Part shown: positions 11,401 through 24,727 of the stretch, in pieces
How positions within the stretch are numbered: position 1 is the stretch's first letter
Layout of the letters: every line of letters begins with the position of its first letter
Source: Owenia fusiformis
Lineage: Eukaryota > Annelida > Polychaeta > Sabellida > Oweniidae
DNA: 64,000 nt
Direction of reading: 5' to 3'
Assembly (NCBI GenBank): GCA_903813345.2
Contig: CAIIXF020000011.1
Span: forward strand, 14,555,754 to 14,619,753
Notes under the pieces: generated by a model
What the model saw: the letters and a program-made list of their open reading frames with translations, nothing else
Databases searched by the model: none
What the model was told of the DNA's origin: nothing
Made by a program: the position numbers and the translations under genes

Positions 11401-14400
11401 AAATGAGTTGCCCATAAAATAGTAGGTTATTCCAGTAGCCAATAGGCGTTTGAATTCACGAATACAAGGTAAGTTAGCTCAGCAAGCACTCACAAATTCA
11501 ACTATCGGCTGTCGGCTGATGATCTGACCTGCTATTTTCAGGCCTGTCAACTGTCCCGCAATTTGCGTATTTGTCACGCATTTGCTGAAGAATTTGAAGT
11601 CACGCCAGTTATTTTTGCGTGTTCAACATTTCCAAGTCACTCATGTTAGGTGTTCCCAAGTTGACAGGCCTGTATTTTATGCTTAACTCATTTAAAAATA
11701 AATAGTACCTGTTACTATTCATGAAATAAGTTGGCCATAAAACAGCGGTCAAATCATAAGTCGACAGTAGTCAGTTGAATTTGCGAATGTCAGCTACTGT
11801 AAATTAGGCAGCACACTTGTATACGGATAAGTCTCTAAAAAAGGGAATTTGTGATTAATTTTCTCATGGAATTCCCTGATTATGATACTGCATGAGATAA
11901 AATAATGCCCTTTGAAAGTGTAAGGTAATTAAAATTTGCTCCCTCCCCTGTTAGTTTTCAGATCGCCCCTGGAAATAGCATACCATACAATGACTTAACC
12001 TATCAGACCAACAAATTGTTGACTTTCATTAAAACTAGTACTTTACAATCCTCCTCAGACTTCAGAACAATATGCCAATACTAGGTATATTTTTCCAAAT
12101 GTTTTTTTCATGCTTACTTGATTAGAGTAGATTTCAAATAGTTTTTTGATGCAACTTTAGTACACTTTAGTGCAGCTATAGTACACACAGGTGATCAGGC
12201 AGCCCATTAGCCTTGCCCAAGTCGGTCTCTTTTACTATCTTGATTTCTATTATGACCGCCGGTAATAATTCAAGATCAGATAAGTAAAAAATACCGACTT
12301 GGGCAAGGCTAGCAGCCCATGATTCTAAAGCATTAGATAGTCAACTATTTGCCAAAGTTAAATAAGAAAGAAAAAATAGGCTGTTTAAAGGCCCTATGCA
12401 AAGTTTGAAAATATTGTTCAATCACTTGGCATAACTTCAACATTTTTTACCAAATGGGCCTTATCTTTTGTGAAAATGGGCTTCAGTTGGTTAAAATGAT
12501 CGAGCCCAAAATTTAAGAATGCCACAAAATATTTACACAATTTCCGCTTTCCATATTTCTGAGAAGTGAATCTACAGTTGTTTATAAAGCCTCCCATACA
12601 CCACCCATAGATTCACAAAGTCAATAAAGAAAATCTACATCATACTAATAATGCTAATCCCTATATTTTATGCTGCAAATTTCTGTTGAATTTTGGAAGC
12701 TACGGCCACCATACAGTTGACATGGATCAACTGCGGCATTAAATATAACTTTCATTGATATGCATCTTTTCTCCTCACCTGAGTTGTGGCTGGTTTCCAG
12801 AGATACATCATGCTCAGGGATGTAGGTAGGATCAGCATCAAGTTCAGGAACTCCTCCGATTCTTTTCTTCTTCTTTGCCTTAGATGCGTTGGATGTTGGA
12901 GTCAACTTACGCTTGGTGGTCTTTGAGGGTTTCTGTTTCTTTCCAACTGAACCACAAGAAGGGGACTCCACCAACTGAGCATTCATTGGACCCTGATCAG
13001 CATATTCAAGCATGATATCTGAAATAGATGTTGCATTTGCATAAATCAATGGCCAATATTTGAGATGCAGTTTGCAGATGCAGTGTTTTTAGGTCCATGT
13101 GAGGTATGGCAAGTGATTTTAGACAGTCATATTTTTCACCATGAGTACTTTCTGGTCATAAATACAGTGTTTTTTATTAAAACAATATGTTTTCATTCAA
13201 GTGAAGTCCCCATTGATGGTAAAAATATCAACTGAACAATTCAAAAAATTATATATAGGGACCCCATGTCAACAATTTTTTCAAAATGTTGAACCAATTT
13301 TCTCAAAGAGGATCTTCTTTTTCTGATTTTTATGCAAATATTATTCAACAAGAAGTCTAAAACTTCTTCAAAAGTATAATTGAAATTATAGTTTATGTCA
13401 ATTTTTGATGACCAAAATAATGCTGAAAACAATGGATAGCATGAGTTTTCACTATGGGAAAATAACATGGGAGATGTGGTTCTTAACTTAAGCGCATTTC
13501 AATACCCGTCCCCTTTCAGAAATTATTAATATAGTGTAGCAGAAACTTTTGATTTGTTCAAATTGAGAAAAACAAGATCCTTTTCAAAAAATAAGCCTAA
13601 CATTTTTTTAAAAGTGCAGAGGTGGGGTCACAGTCAGCACCATCTATCTAATATCTAATATAATAGAATGAAGTTCGGTAACTTAGAAAAAAAGAAATAA
13701 GACTTCATGTGCTGATTGTTCTAATGAAACAACCAATTATATACAACAGTTTTCAGTTATTACTGTTATTAAGAGGGTAAAATGTGACCAAATATGGGTT
13801 CATGTTATTGCAAGATCCCTAACAGGCTCGTAGCCAGGGGGGGTTCATAGGGTTCAGGCGAACCCCTCCCCCCCCTGGCCAAAAATTCTTTCAAAATCAT
13901 GCAGTTTTTCACCATTTTGAGCACTTTCTCAAGTGATTTTAGCCATATTTGGGCCAAAATTGTCAAATGTGAACCCCCCTGGAAATTTTTGAAAACTGAA
14001 CCCCCCTTGGCAAATCCTGGCTACAGGCCTGCCTAATATGACCATCTGCAAAAAGGGTGGACAATAAACCTGTATATGTGAAATAATGTGGATAAGAGGA
14101 ATATTATTCCAGAAATTGTCCTAGTTTAAAGTCCTTTGTTTCAATGATCGTTTGTCATACCAAAAGACCGCGTGAGGTATGGCACTATACTCATATCATG
14201 GATACTTTCTGGCAATAAATACATTGTTAATATTAAAACAATATTGCCCAAATTTTGAAAATTTGAGGCCCATTTTCCAATTAACAATTTAAACCAGAAC
14301 AACGGCAACGCCAAAGCGTAGCGAATCCCATCGAACAGAAATGGCTGGCATTTTTACAAACGAAGCGCAAATATCATAAAACAACACACCAGAAAGGCCA

Positions 14401-17400
14401 CCAGTTTCAAAATGGTTGCTCACTAGCCAAGTTGTCATCAGAAGAAATAATATGCTTTTAAGTAGCCACCTCTAAATTTTTTTGAAAAATCGCACACGTA
14501 AAAATGGTGGCCATTTTTCAAAATGGCCGACTACTCCCCAAAGTTTTATTAGACAATGTGCCATGCTTAAAGTATTCACATATCAAAAAAAGAACAAAAT
14601 CGCTCCACTACTTTTCGAGTTATAGTAAAATACGTTAAAATGGCGGCCATTTTTCAAAATTGTTTTCAAAATGGCCGCCTTCTACCAAAAGTGTCATAGG
14701 ACAGTGTGCCATGCTTATAGTATTCACATACCAAATATGAACAAAATCGCTCCACTACTTTTCGAGTTATAGTAAAATACATTAAAATGGTGGCCATTTT
14801 TCAAAATTGTTTTCAAAATGGCCGCCTTCTACCAAAAGTGTCATAGGACAGTGTGCCATGCTTATAGTATTCACATACCAAATATGAACAAAATCGCTCC
14901 ACTACTTTTCGAGTTATAGTAAAATACGTTAAAATGGCGGCCATTTTGTCTACCAAAAGTGTCTTTAGACAGTGTGCAATGCTTATAGTATTCACACACC
15001 AAATATGAACAAAATCGCTCCACTATTTTTTGAGTTACAGCAAAAATCGTAAAATGACGAGTAAAGGCCGCCATTTTTCAAGATGGCTGCCATGTGCTTT
15101 TTAATATCTACATTTGTAGCATTATTAATGTCCTTTATACTTTTTTTACATTTAAAACATATTGCTATTACAGTTTTACATATTGCACCTAAATTACTGT
15201 AAAATCGTCACTAAAATGGCCGCCATTTTGAAATGAGCGGCCATTTTGAAAATCGGCTTTCGAGCAGAACTTCTACCCCCATAGGGTATATGTGTACGAA
15301 ATATGAACAAAATCGGGCCAACGGTATTTGAGTTATTGCCCGGACGGACGGACGGACAGACGGACGGACGGACGGACGGACGTACGTACGGACGTACGTA
15401 CGGATGGACGGACGGAGGCGTTCCCTATATCCCTCCGAACTTCGTTCGATGGGATAAAAAGTAATGTGTTCCTTGTAATTCCATATTTAATATCTGAAAA
15501 AAAACGTTGAAATCAAATGATTATGAAATTACTAATTTAAGATGTAACTAGAAATGTTGAAATCAAATAACACTGAAAAGTGGACATCAACATACATTTT
15601 CATTATGTACAGAACTTCTGGACACTTTAGAAAAAAGATGAGCAAAAATAGGAGTGACAATTTTAAAAAACTTTACTTTCAACTTATCTTTTAATTATCC
15701 CTTGCATTGATACATCTCAATAGTTTCTCCTTCTAACCCCATTGCTATCTTTATTACGCTGCGAAAATCTATTATTAGTAAAAAAGAGAAAATATTTTGC
15801 TTTGATCGACTTTGACGATTAAAAATTCTCAGTATGCTATACAACCTTTCAACTTGTTTTTAATAGCGTGAAAGAAAAAAAATTCCACTCACAGAAACTG
15901 ATCAATGTTTTCTTAGCAAAGAGAACTCATGACTTGTCAAAGTATACTAAATTAGGACATTTGAAATCAAGACAATATTTAAAAAAGTTCTCTCGGTGAT
16001 TTGTGCTCATTCCTGAACTGTTTTTCAAATATAGAGTCAATGATAATACTTCCTGTTAAATTTCTTTAAAATGGCACCTTCTCAAAATTAATTTCATTTG
16101 TTGCGTACCTTCACTACAGGAGGAACGGATTGCACTGGACGAAAGGTTTCGGAGATTGAAAATGGCAGCCCAGATGAAATGAACAAAACTTTTTTAAATG
16201 ATGAACTTGAGCAAACCAAAAACTTTTTCTCATGAACTAACAGTATTAACCATATCAAGGTAGCTACAGGCTTGTAAGGAATGTCCCTTTTAAGTGAACC
16301 TTACCTCCAGATCCTATGTGTTCCAATATGTCCCTTGCAAACTCAGGTCCATTTAGAGAAGTTGTGACCAGGTTATCAGAAGAATCACTTATGTCAGCCT
16401 CCCCAAGAGCTTCAGTGTTAGAGTCCGTATCAGAATCTCTTCTTTCAAGTTTTTCATTTTCATTCATGTGATCCACCACACTTTCAATGGCGTCAACAGT
16501 GATCTCAGCGAGGACCTCATTATTCTCAGTTTTAATTTCTCCTGTAGTTGCATCATGGGAAGGGGTGGGGGCTGCTGGGACATTTCCCCCTGTGTCTTTG
16601 TTGAGGCTACATACATTTGTAATTTTCAGTCCAAAATCATTGCTGTCACTATTATGATCAGATGTAGAAGGTTTTCCAGGTTTAGATCCGATTCTGAGGT
16701 CCTTCGATGTTGGAGGTTTGACCTTTGATTTGACCTTTGATTGATTTTTGTCAGGAATGAACAACAAAGTCGTTTTACCAGATTTCGAGTGTTCAACCGG
16801 ACACCACTTTCCTGATTTGATTGGAGGCTTTTTAGATGAAAACGTAACATTCTTTAATACAGGTACAGCAGCCTTAGCTGTTGCCAGACTCTTCTCAGGA
16901 GGAAGGACTGGAGCAGGTTTTAATAAAGGCCTAATTGTTTGTGGCTTTGCTATATCAAGCTTTGGTGTATTAATGCTATTCGCAGATTCTGTGGGAGAGT
17001 CTTTAATGTTAGACCCAATGTGTATAATCCCTGGTGGAAGTTTAGAGTTACTTCCATTCATACCAATCCTTACAAACTTACTTTTGTCTAATTCCACGAA
17101 CTGACTTTTCCCGTTTATGACCATTTGAATTGTTCGTTGATTCTCCTGTACTGGGACAAGGTAAGACTCCGTCTTATTGAAGAATCTAAGGGTCACACAT
17201 TGGTAGAGGTCAAACCCAGAAGTGCCATCTTTCACTGATGAATCATCAATTTTACTGAGTAAAGATGTTAGGTTTGGACTGAAAATATACATATAATTTT
17301 TATAAAATGTTTGTATTAATTACATGTAATTCATGATTTTTACATTATTGTATTGTAACTTAATTTTTCTATATATGATTTCAGAAATAAGGTAAACCTA

Positions 17401-19637
17401 TATGACCATATACAGTGTCATAAAATAAATCATGCAAGTTTAATATAGGGAGGTTAAGATTAGCGTAAAAATATATGTACACCTATACCTATCCATATAT
17501 TTGTATTGCGGAGTGCACTAACAAACTACGTTAGGTAAATGTAACTGGACTATTTACACTAATCTTAACCTCCCTATTATTAGACAGTTTACATGATTTA
17601 GGTGTAATGTATGGCTGGACTAACATCAAATGCATTCAATAAATTGAAATTTAACGAACTAAAATTATCTTGATACAATTTATGGAGATGGAGCATATGA
17701 CTTTGAATGAACAGATATAAATCTTGCCAGAAAAATAGAGGCTGAATAGGAAAATCCAAGTACCTTTTAACAACAGAGTTAAGATTTCCCTGTGTATTAT
17801 GAACTGGTTGAACCACAGTTTCAGCTTCACTTCCTGCGACTATAGGCAATGTTTTGCTAGATTTCACTATATGTCCCATATGCTGCACGTTGCCATCGAT
17901 ATCCATCTTTTGGACATTTAATGAGGTCTGATTGGCCCCTATTGTTGCCCCTGACGTTTGAAGAATATCGAGTATGGGGTATAGCTGCTCCTTTGATTTT
18001 TGCAATTCTGATGAAGGAATAAAGAATGTTTGAGGCTTAGAAGGAGGATTTTGATGAAGAGGCCCCTGGCTCTGAGTTGAGTTTGTGAGTTGTTGGACCT
18101 GCGGTTGAATGGGTATCAACCCTAATGTTGGTGTGACATATTGCTGACCTGTAGGTGCCAGAATTGCTGTTCCACTTCCTGGTAATAAGCTTTGAGAATT
18201 TGGTACTACTACATTCTGTTGTAAATTCAAATTGTTTTGGGGTATTTGTCCTACACTAAAAACTTTATCTGTGCTGGGTTGTAGTACCATTTGTGGTCCA
18301 ACATTAATGGTATTCTGTAGAGCACCTGATTGAACTACTTGTGCTATTTGTGAAAGGATAGCACCTGATTGTCCTTGTACTATGCCTGGTTGTATCTGTA
18401 GTCTACCTAATTGGTTTGGTAAAAGGGATGTTACAGAGGGATGGCGTTGTGTTAAGGAAGCCATTGATTGTACTGATCCATCCATAGAGATATGCAGATT
18501 TAGTCCTTCTGTGTAACGCCCAGTCCCTATTCCTGGCACCGTAATTTTCTGAAAAGGAATATGAATTTGTCAATTAGACTTCTTCCCTAGTTTCTTGTCC
18601 TGGCACCATTATTTTCAGAAAAGGAATATGGATTTGGTGGTGAGACTTAAACCTGGTACAATAATTTTCTGAAAGTTTGCTGTGTTTGTGCTAATAATGC
18701 TTATTCAAAATCTCAGAAAAAAACTTTTTATAAAAAAAAAGTTCATAATTTACACTATAGAACAGAGAGGTACATACTCTTATATCTTTATATCAAAGTA
18801 ATATTATATGTTCATAATTTGAAAAATGTAGTTTTATTTTCTTTACTTTATTTCTATTTTTATACCCTGCGTGCAGAGTCTAGTTAAACTACACGAAGAC
18901 GAAGCTCTCTTTTAAGAAGTGAAGTCAAACGAATGCAAAGGGTACTATTTTTACTAATGTAATATTTTATTATTGGGCGTTAGTTTGGCCTTGATAGGGC
19001 ATCGGGACAAATAAATCCAATATTAGTTACATTACAGATGGCATTAATAGCATGTGATGTATAGGGATTCCGTACAAATAAATCCTATATTAGTTACACT
19101 ACAGATGGCATTAATAGCATGTGATGTATAGGGATTACATACAAATAAATCCTATATTAGTTACATTACAGATGGCATTAATAGCATGTGATATATAGGG
19201 ATTCTGTACAAATAAATCCTATATTAGTTACATTACAGATGGCATTAATAGCATGTGATGTATAGGGATTCTGTACAAATAAATCCTATATTAGTTACAT
19301 TACAGATGGCATTAATAGCATGTGATGTATAGGGAATCAGTTCAAATAAATCCTATATTACTTACATTGCAAAGTGCAATATAGCAGGCGGCATTAATAT
19401 CATGTGATGTATAGGGCATCAGTATAAATAAATCCTATATTACTTACATTGCAAAGTGCAATATAGCAATATATCTATTCGTGTTATGCAAAATGATTGC
19501 TGTATTAGTATTTATAATATTACCTTTGACTGATCCAAATGTTGAAATGGCCTGACTGTGGCAACATTGGAGATTGAAGTCTGGGGCCTGACTGTGGCCA
19601 CATTCTGAACTGGAGTCCCTGTAACTTTCTTCATCAT
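8428..19637 (-). CDS. LRIF1-like nuclear protein, 1254 residues, five coding exons
   Basis: Coding exons are 19524-19637 (ATG at 19635-19637), 17764-18548, 16305-17278, 12779-13018 and 8428-10079 (stop TAG at 8428-8430). All junctions are GT-AG with matching phases 0, 2, 1, 1, and the summed length, 3765 nt, is a multiple of three. An in-frame TAG lies three codons upstream of the ATG, and an acceptor at 19677 implies an upstream UTR exon. The protein is low-complexity and rich in Q, S, T and P, with basic nuclear-localisation-like patches (AKKKKR in exon 4, FKKKRKKR in exon 5) and an LTSLL motif at about 303-307. A charged C-terminal helix reading VQRLKEMLKEKEEAL resembles the C terminus of vertebrate LRIF1 (IRRLKQVLREKEAALEEM), a nuclear-receptor and HP1/SMCHD1-interacting chromatin factor. 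The gene structure is well supported. The LRIF1 name rests on that C terminus and overall composition and is tentative. Confidence 0.8.
10044..10517. repeat. 52-bp minisatellite of 3' splice-acceptor copies
   Basis: Eight full units start at 10051, 10109, 10161, 10213, 10265, 10317, 10369 and 10421, spaced 52 bp apart (58 for the first pair), followed by about three 23-bp partial units. On the minus strand each unit reads TTTTGCATTCTTACAG (pyrimidine tract plus AG), then GCTCTGGAAGAAGTACACG, which is the true start of the last LRIF1-like exon. Fifty-two is not a multiple of three, and all three minus frames stay open across the array. Confidence 0.95.
11297..11469. repeat. Palindromic foldback element in an intron
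   Basis: Two inverted arms of about 80-85 bp meet near 11383. Both contain CTTGTATT.GTGAAT, the AACCTACTATTTT block and CTCATTTAAATATGAAT. It probably represents a foldback MITE in the last intron of the LRIF1-like gene. Confidence 0.7.
12208..12311. mobile_element. 104-bp MITE with exact 9-bp target-site duplication
   Basis: The ends are TAGCCTTGCCCAAGTCGGT and its exact reverse complement. The flanks are the direct repeat GCAGCCCAT at 12199-12207 and 12312-12320. Length and duplication size fit a small hAT- or Mutator-like non-autonomous element. Confidence 0.85.
13823..14031. mobile_element. hAT-like MITE (CAGG..GTAGCCAGG ends)
   Basis: The left end CAGGCTCGTAGCCAGGGGGG pairs with the reverse complement of the right end, CAGGCCTGTAGCCAGG. 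A 5-bp direct repeat CCTAA borders both ends. The interior has runs of G and C and no coding capacity. Related copies are at 8285-8403 and 35213-35408. Confidence 0.7.
14290..15462. repeat. 147-bp tandem repeat with AAATGGCGGCCATTTT motifs, ending in a GGAC microsatellite
   Basis: Units of about 147-148 bp carry AAAATGGCCGCC, GTGCCATGCTTATAG and AACAAAATCGCTCCACTACT. Three good copies and flanking degenerate ones are present. The array ends with (GGAC)n interrupted by GTAC at about 15341-15415, then CTCCGAACTTCGTTCGATGG, a terminal motif also seen near 24110 and 46840. It lies in the intron between LRIF1-like exons 3 and 4. Confidence 0.85.
17445..17577. mobile_element. Short MITE with 25-bp inverted ends
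   Basis: The inverted ends ATAGGGAGGTTAAGATTAG and CTAATCTTAACCTCCCTAT enclose about 80 bp. It lies in the intron between LRIF1-like exons 2 and 3 with no coding capacity. Confidence 0.75.
18863..18945 (+). repeat. Dispersed 80-bp sequence, copy A
   Basis: CCTGCGTGCAGAGTCTA and GAAGACGAAGCTCTCTTTTA belong to an 80-bp block repeated with only a few differences in inverted orientation at 37176-37253. It lies in intron 1 of the LRIF1-like gene. No tRNA-like boxes or coding frame were recognised. Confidence 0.8.
18990..19475. repeat. 67-bp minisatellite, about seven copies
   Basis: The unit contains CAGATGGCATTAATAGCATG, TGATGTATAGGGATT and AAATAAATCCTATATTA. The array lies about 50 bp into the intron after LRIF1-like coding exon 1. 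The last two copies diverge and carry TTACTTACATTGCAAAG. Confidence 0.9.
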
Positions 19638-19676
19638 AAAGGCCTGCTATGCGTTGGGATCACGCAAAACCAAACT

Positions 19677-22600
19677 GAATGCAATAAGAAATTTACTTAA
19701 ATTAGTTTATTTATTCACATCCAATGCTGTACAAATGAATGAAAATATACAGAGTCTGCCCTATTATCAGTTGGTCAAATGAAATACACACATAGTTTCA
19801 TATTAAGTCACAACACCTTTGTGAATCACATTGTGCTAGAATAGTGTTTCACTTATGGATGTGTTCCACTAACAGAGGTGTTCAGCATTACTGGTTTTAA
19901 TGTATTTGTTTTCTTTTTAAATGAGTCATATTTTTCACTTGATTCAAAAATATTATCTTTAGTTAATATGGACGTTCTGTGCTTCAGACAGTGACAGTGT
20001 TTTAAATGTCAACAGATGAGAAAACTTACACTGGAATTCGCCAATTTACAGAAATCAAATTTAATTTATTGACAGCGTGACCTCTATAGTATTCTATTTA
20101 TTTGTGACATCATAATAAAATAATTAATTAATCACTAACGTAACTGATTTCTTTGAAAACGTTTGGTACACCCCTGTTACTCTTCAGTTTGTTGAATTTA
20201 TAAAAACACACTTTAACATTAAATACAAGAGAAAAACATTCTAAATAACGTAACTTTCTCTTTTCACCTCCTTTGGTGTTTTACGGAAATATTATAATAG
20301 ACAGTATAGTATATATTATTATAGTATAGTACATTAAAGTGTTGTATATCAACTATGGCCACAGAAGAATAATTATTGAAGGACACAAAGCACTATTAAT
20401 ATGACGAAATGTTAACGAACGTCAGTTACAAAATATATTGGCTATAACAATTTGTCTAGTGATATAAAAATTCAACCGCAGATTGAACGTGAAACTTGAT
20501 TTCCCACTTAATGAATGGATTCCCTAACTATGATGAAATTGCATTAGATATCTATTTAAGACGTGGTGAAATGTGACCATTTAATGTCAGTTACTGTCAT
20601 TCAATTCGAACAAAACATCTCGAAGGATTTAATCAAATCTTTATTTTAACCCAATTTGTAGTTTCCGGAGGTAAGGTGCCCATATTCCAATGTCTAACGT
20701 ATAGTACAGCTTGACCCAAAGTGCATTTCTAGACGATCACATCTCATTTTTTTTCATTTCTAGACCATCACATCTCATTTTTTTCATTTCTAGACGATCA
20801 CATCTCATTTTTAATCTAACAAAAATACATCATTTCGAAAAGAAACCAACCTCTCAAATCTTGCTTTAGACAAACAAGCAAAGGACATTTTTTCGTATCA
20901 CTACTATCAGACTATACCCTTTTGAAACTTCATGCAACAATTATGATTAATGATGAAGATAATATAGCTCACAGCAATCCAAAAATAGCGGCAAACGAAG
21001 ATGAACCAAGCTTAAAAATCCCATTTGGAAGCATGATATTTTGAACACAAATGTAGAGAATGCTATGTAGATATATAACAGTAGACATCATTTTAAGTGA
21101 TACGATTTTCCACAAGTGCCCAACAACACGAAATGATGCTGATATTTCATATCAACAAGTTTAAAATATGACATCACAAGAAATCATGTTATATTAGCTT
21201 TATTATTACATTATTCGATATATTTACATTTTTATGTGATAGTTATATGTAAACATTTAAAACCACTCAAGTTCATGAATACCCCATGAAAGACATAAGA
21301 ATAAAACACTGAATAAATAAATCAACATATTTTACTGACTGACAAACTTTCTATTGCATCCTTCTAAAGTATCTCAAAATTTATTTTTACTAAAACTAGC
21401 ATAGTACATGTTTTTTATTCAATGGTATGTAGATTTTTAGTATTCGTGGTATAAAAACTGAAATAGAGAACTAAATTCAATTTTTCAATTTTTTCGAGAG
21501 CAGGGTTTCATTTTCCAGTTTTTGAGAGGTAGAACTATTTCTAATTTGCGTTTGCGCTTTAATGCCTTGAGGTTTTTATACTTAGGTTCATGGCCGAAAG
21601 TTTAAAGGCTACCTTATTGAGGTCAGTGAAAATTTACCTATATTCTAAGTCACAAAATAGAATGTTGACTATCTGTACTACTTTACAACCTGTAAGATTC
21701 TGTCTTGTGGAAGCGTCCATCAGCGAGTGATTTAAGCTGCCAAATCTACAAAAAGGTAAACTGTTAAATAAGACTTTCTACTGGGAAAAATATTCTTAAA
21801 TTGTAAAATCTTTTGTACGCTTACTAGTTACGCAAGCCACGCACAGACAAATATTTGATATATGAAAAATTATGAAAGAATTATGGTCTAACATTACATC
21901 ATATATTTCTCTAAAATTTAGTACCTGTATCAGAGATTATTCGCTACATATAACTAATGTCTATACCTATCCGGAATTAATGTCAAACGGGCTTTATCTT
22001 AGTTGATGATATTTTACCTATACTTTTTGTTTTCGATTTACAAAATTGAACGACGGCTGTTGAAGGGTACATGTAGGCGCCCGTCCTATCAAGTTCCCTC
22101 TAGTCTTTGTGTCCACCTACTAAATCTACAATATGTAAAAGGTTTTTATTTCGCACATGTAATAATTGAATATTTATCACTGACATCAAAATTACTGAGG
22201 AAAAATAGGTCATATAGATTTGCATGTAATATCGCTGACGGCGATTAAATCATTTAAACACCAAATTTGTCTTTTCAGTGACCCTCATCTGATTATTTGA
22301 ACACGTTAACAGAACACTAATAAAATGGGACAATCGAAAGCCAACGAAAATTATATGGTTTCTGAAATATTCACATCTTCTTCAAGTTCGGAAAAAATGT
22401 TTAATTAACTCATATTGTGATTTCTTGAATTCCACCGATAGACCCAATCTTTCTATACGTACCTATAAACCGAATCGATTAAGACCCGTGTCGCTTAAGT
22501 ACATCATCGTGATGGGCACCACATCGTCGTGATGGCCAGTGGGCACCACACTGTTAGCCAACAGAGTGAACTGAAAATACAATCTCAAGTAATCAATGTC

Positions 22601-22818
22601 ATTTTCGAAATGACAATATCTTCACAACATTGCATTTTTCATGGATGCCTGAAACATTGTCACGGTACAATTTTGGAGTCTCGTCATTTTTAAAAGCGAA
22701 ACAAACAATTGTTTAACGAGAAAACCAGGAGACGCCAATGTCGCAGAATGATTACCTCTCCTTCTTAGTAAAGTCTAAAATTCATTTAAAATAAGAACTG
22801 ATGGATGACCATTTGAAT
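19677..22818. other. Probable 5' intron of the LRIF1-like gene, little recognised
   Basis: The minus-strand acceptor TTATTGCATTCAG at 19677-19689 starts this AT-rich stretch. A 31-bp triplet repeat (TTTCTAGACGATCACATC) is at about 20727-20815. No further coding exons were found. Confidence 0.45.
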
Positions 22819-23103
22819 CAGTGGCAGATCCGGGAGGTCATGGCCCCCCCCCCCCTTAAGTTAGGCCCAGAAAAAAGATTAGGCCAAAAAAGTCCTTAAG
22901 GCCCCAAAAAGCGGGCCTTTTTGGTCATTACAAGGCCTTCTAAGGCCTAAATTTTTAATTTCAGGCCAAATTTTGAAGAAAATCGGCCTCAAAATTTCAA
23001 AATTCGGGCCCACTTTTCAAAGAAAAATTCGCGCAAGCGCGGAAGTTATTTTCTCTGACCGCAAATTTGGGCCCCGCCTTGTTGGTTCCTGGATTCGGCA
23101 CTG
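22819..23103. mobile_element. hAT-like MITE (CAGTGGC ends)
   Basis: The left end CAGTGGCAGATCCGGGAGG pairs with the reverse complement of the right end, CAGTGCCGAATCCAGGAAC. A 5-bp direct repeat TGAAT flanks it. The interior is rich in AGGCC motifs, with a C homopolymer near the left end. Confidence 0.7.
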
Positions 23104-24612
23104 TGAATCAATGTATCACATTGGTTTGCCAAGTCGAACCCAGTGGAAGTATGCCACGACGTAATAGGGTGCATGATAAAAATAGCACTATAAGTAAAAT
23201 AAGCTACATGTATATGACAAAAAGACACGTTTTTGGTTTCATTTTAGTGGAATTTCAAACTAACAATGTTGAACTGAAGTCCTAACCATAACATATCTGT
23301 ATTTCCTATATTAATGACATTTATGATACGTTATATAACTGATCGGATTGCCAAACGTTCTCTGGTAAGCGAATGGTACTATGACATACGTTATTCACAA
23401 GAGTAACGTGTCCGTGACAGGTCAATATTATCGTTCAAATGTTTTCAATATATTTTCGGTGGACTTAAAAAATGCATTCACAAAGTTTATTCATGTCTTG
23501 GCATTTTTAGTTTTTACCTACACTGCATTTACGCCTTGTACTTTACGATGTAATTTTTCATCAGGCAAAATAATGGAAATTACGTGTGTATTAAGAAAAA
23601 AACAAAAACAAACAGCTGTTTTTTAATTTAGAAGCAATTTTAAAAGGTTGAGTTTATAATTTGCTATTACACCATGTATTACAGACCATTGAACAGTGGC
23701 CTGTTGCCGATCTTCATGAGAACCATATTCCGGAAACCGTATATAAGTAGTTTTACCTTAGTAACAGTTTTATCTAAATCTAAATTGATAACCTTCGTCT
23801 ATGAAATTAACCTAAATGATTTTCAAATGATTGTCTAAGTGAATCCCAAAACCATCAACACGTATATAGCATATTACTTTGGTCCAAAGCCTTCTCTATA
23901 GTATATTCCGGTTGTAGGCCTAAGCTAAAGACTCGAGTAAATAGCAAAGGCCTAATTCATTTTAAAAAAATTCTCGAGCAGAGGTTATGTAGTCTGATTA
24001 ATCAAGAAAATTGCACCTTTTATCGCCCAGAGGGAAAGATGAACGACCAAACAGACGAGAGAACCCCGGGGAAAGAAAGGAGTAATTCTCTATATCTACC
24101 CCCATGCTCTACCCGAACGTCGTTCGATGGATCAACAAGGAACGGAACGGAACGCATAGGCTAGCTGTATCGCCAACGCATTACATGTAGTTATCGTGCC
24201 CAAAATACATGTAGCTTGCGATCACAAATGCAGCCGACGAAAATGAATCATGACATTTTGTACTATGCACTTATCCCGGGCCACCCTCGAAAGCGAGATC
24301 GTCCTTTAGTTTCAGTCTCGAGAGAAGTTTTATTTACTCTCGTTATTTATTGTAGCCTAGCTGACCTCGGCTAATGTAGCCTTGTGCAGTGGATCTATAA
24401 AACAATCACGATTGACTGTAGTATACACTATACACCGTCAGTATTTCACCAATTGATAAACATGAACCGGATGTAAAGTCATTTGAAAAAGCGAAGGAAT
24501 TGTACGAAATGTTTTGTCACTCATTTATCAGTATGATTTATCGAATAACTGCTCTACATTTAAATCAATATAAACCCGATTGCGAACTAGCACGTGAAGT
24601 ATCGAAACCTAC

Positions 24613-24727
24613 CTTATACAGAAGATAAAACACAGAATTGCCTGTAATTTATCGATAATTTCTACACGGTAAAGATGGATATATCAATACCCGTATGTAG
24701 CAGATTGCGCATGCGCAAAACGAAGCA
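24613..24727 (-). promoter_or_regulatory. Putative NRF1-type promoter and non-coding first exon, copy 1
   Basis: On the minus strand a perfect TGCGCATGCGCA (24716-24727, NRF1-type site) is followed by about 100 bp ending in TGTATAAG and the splice donor GTAGGT (24607-24612). It shares clear similarity with copy 2, including TTATCGATAATTTCTAC. It is a candidate 5' UTR exon for the LRIF1-like gene, whose start exon has an upstream acceptor but no local promoter signal. A dispersed repeat is the alternative. Confidence 0.45.

Noticed and set aside
16748-17104. 118-residue plus-strand frame
   Set aside because: It lies antisense to LRIF1-like exon 3, which has full splice-phase support.
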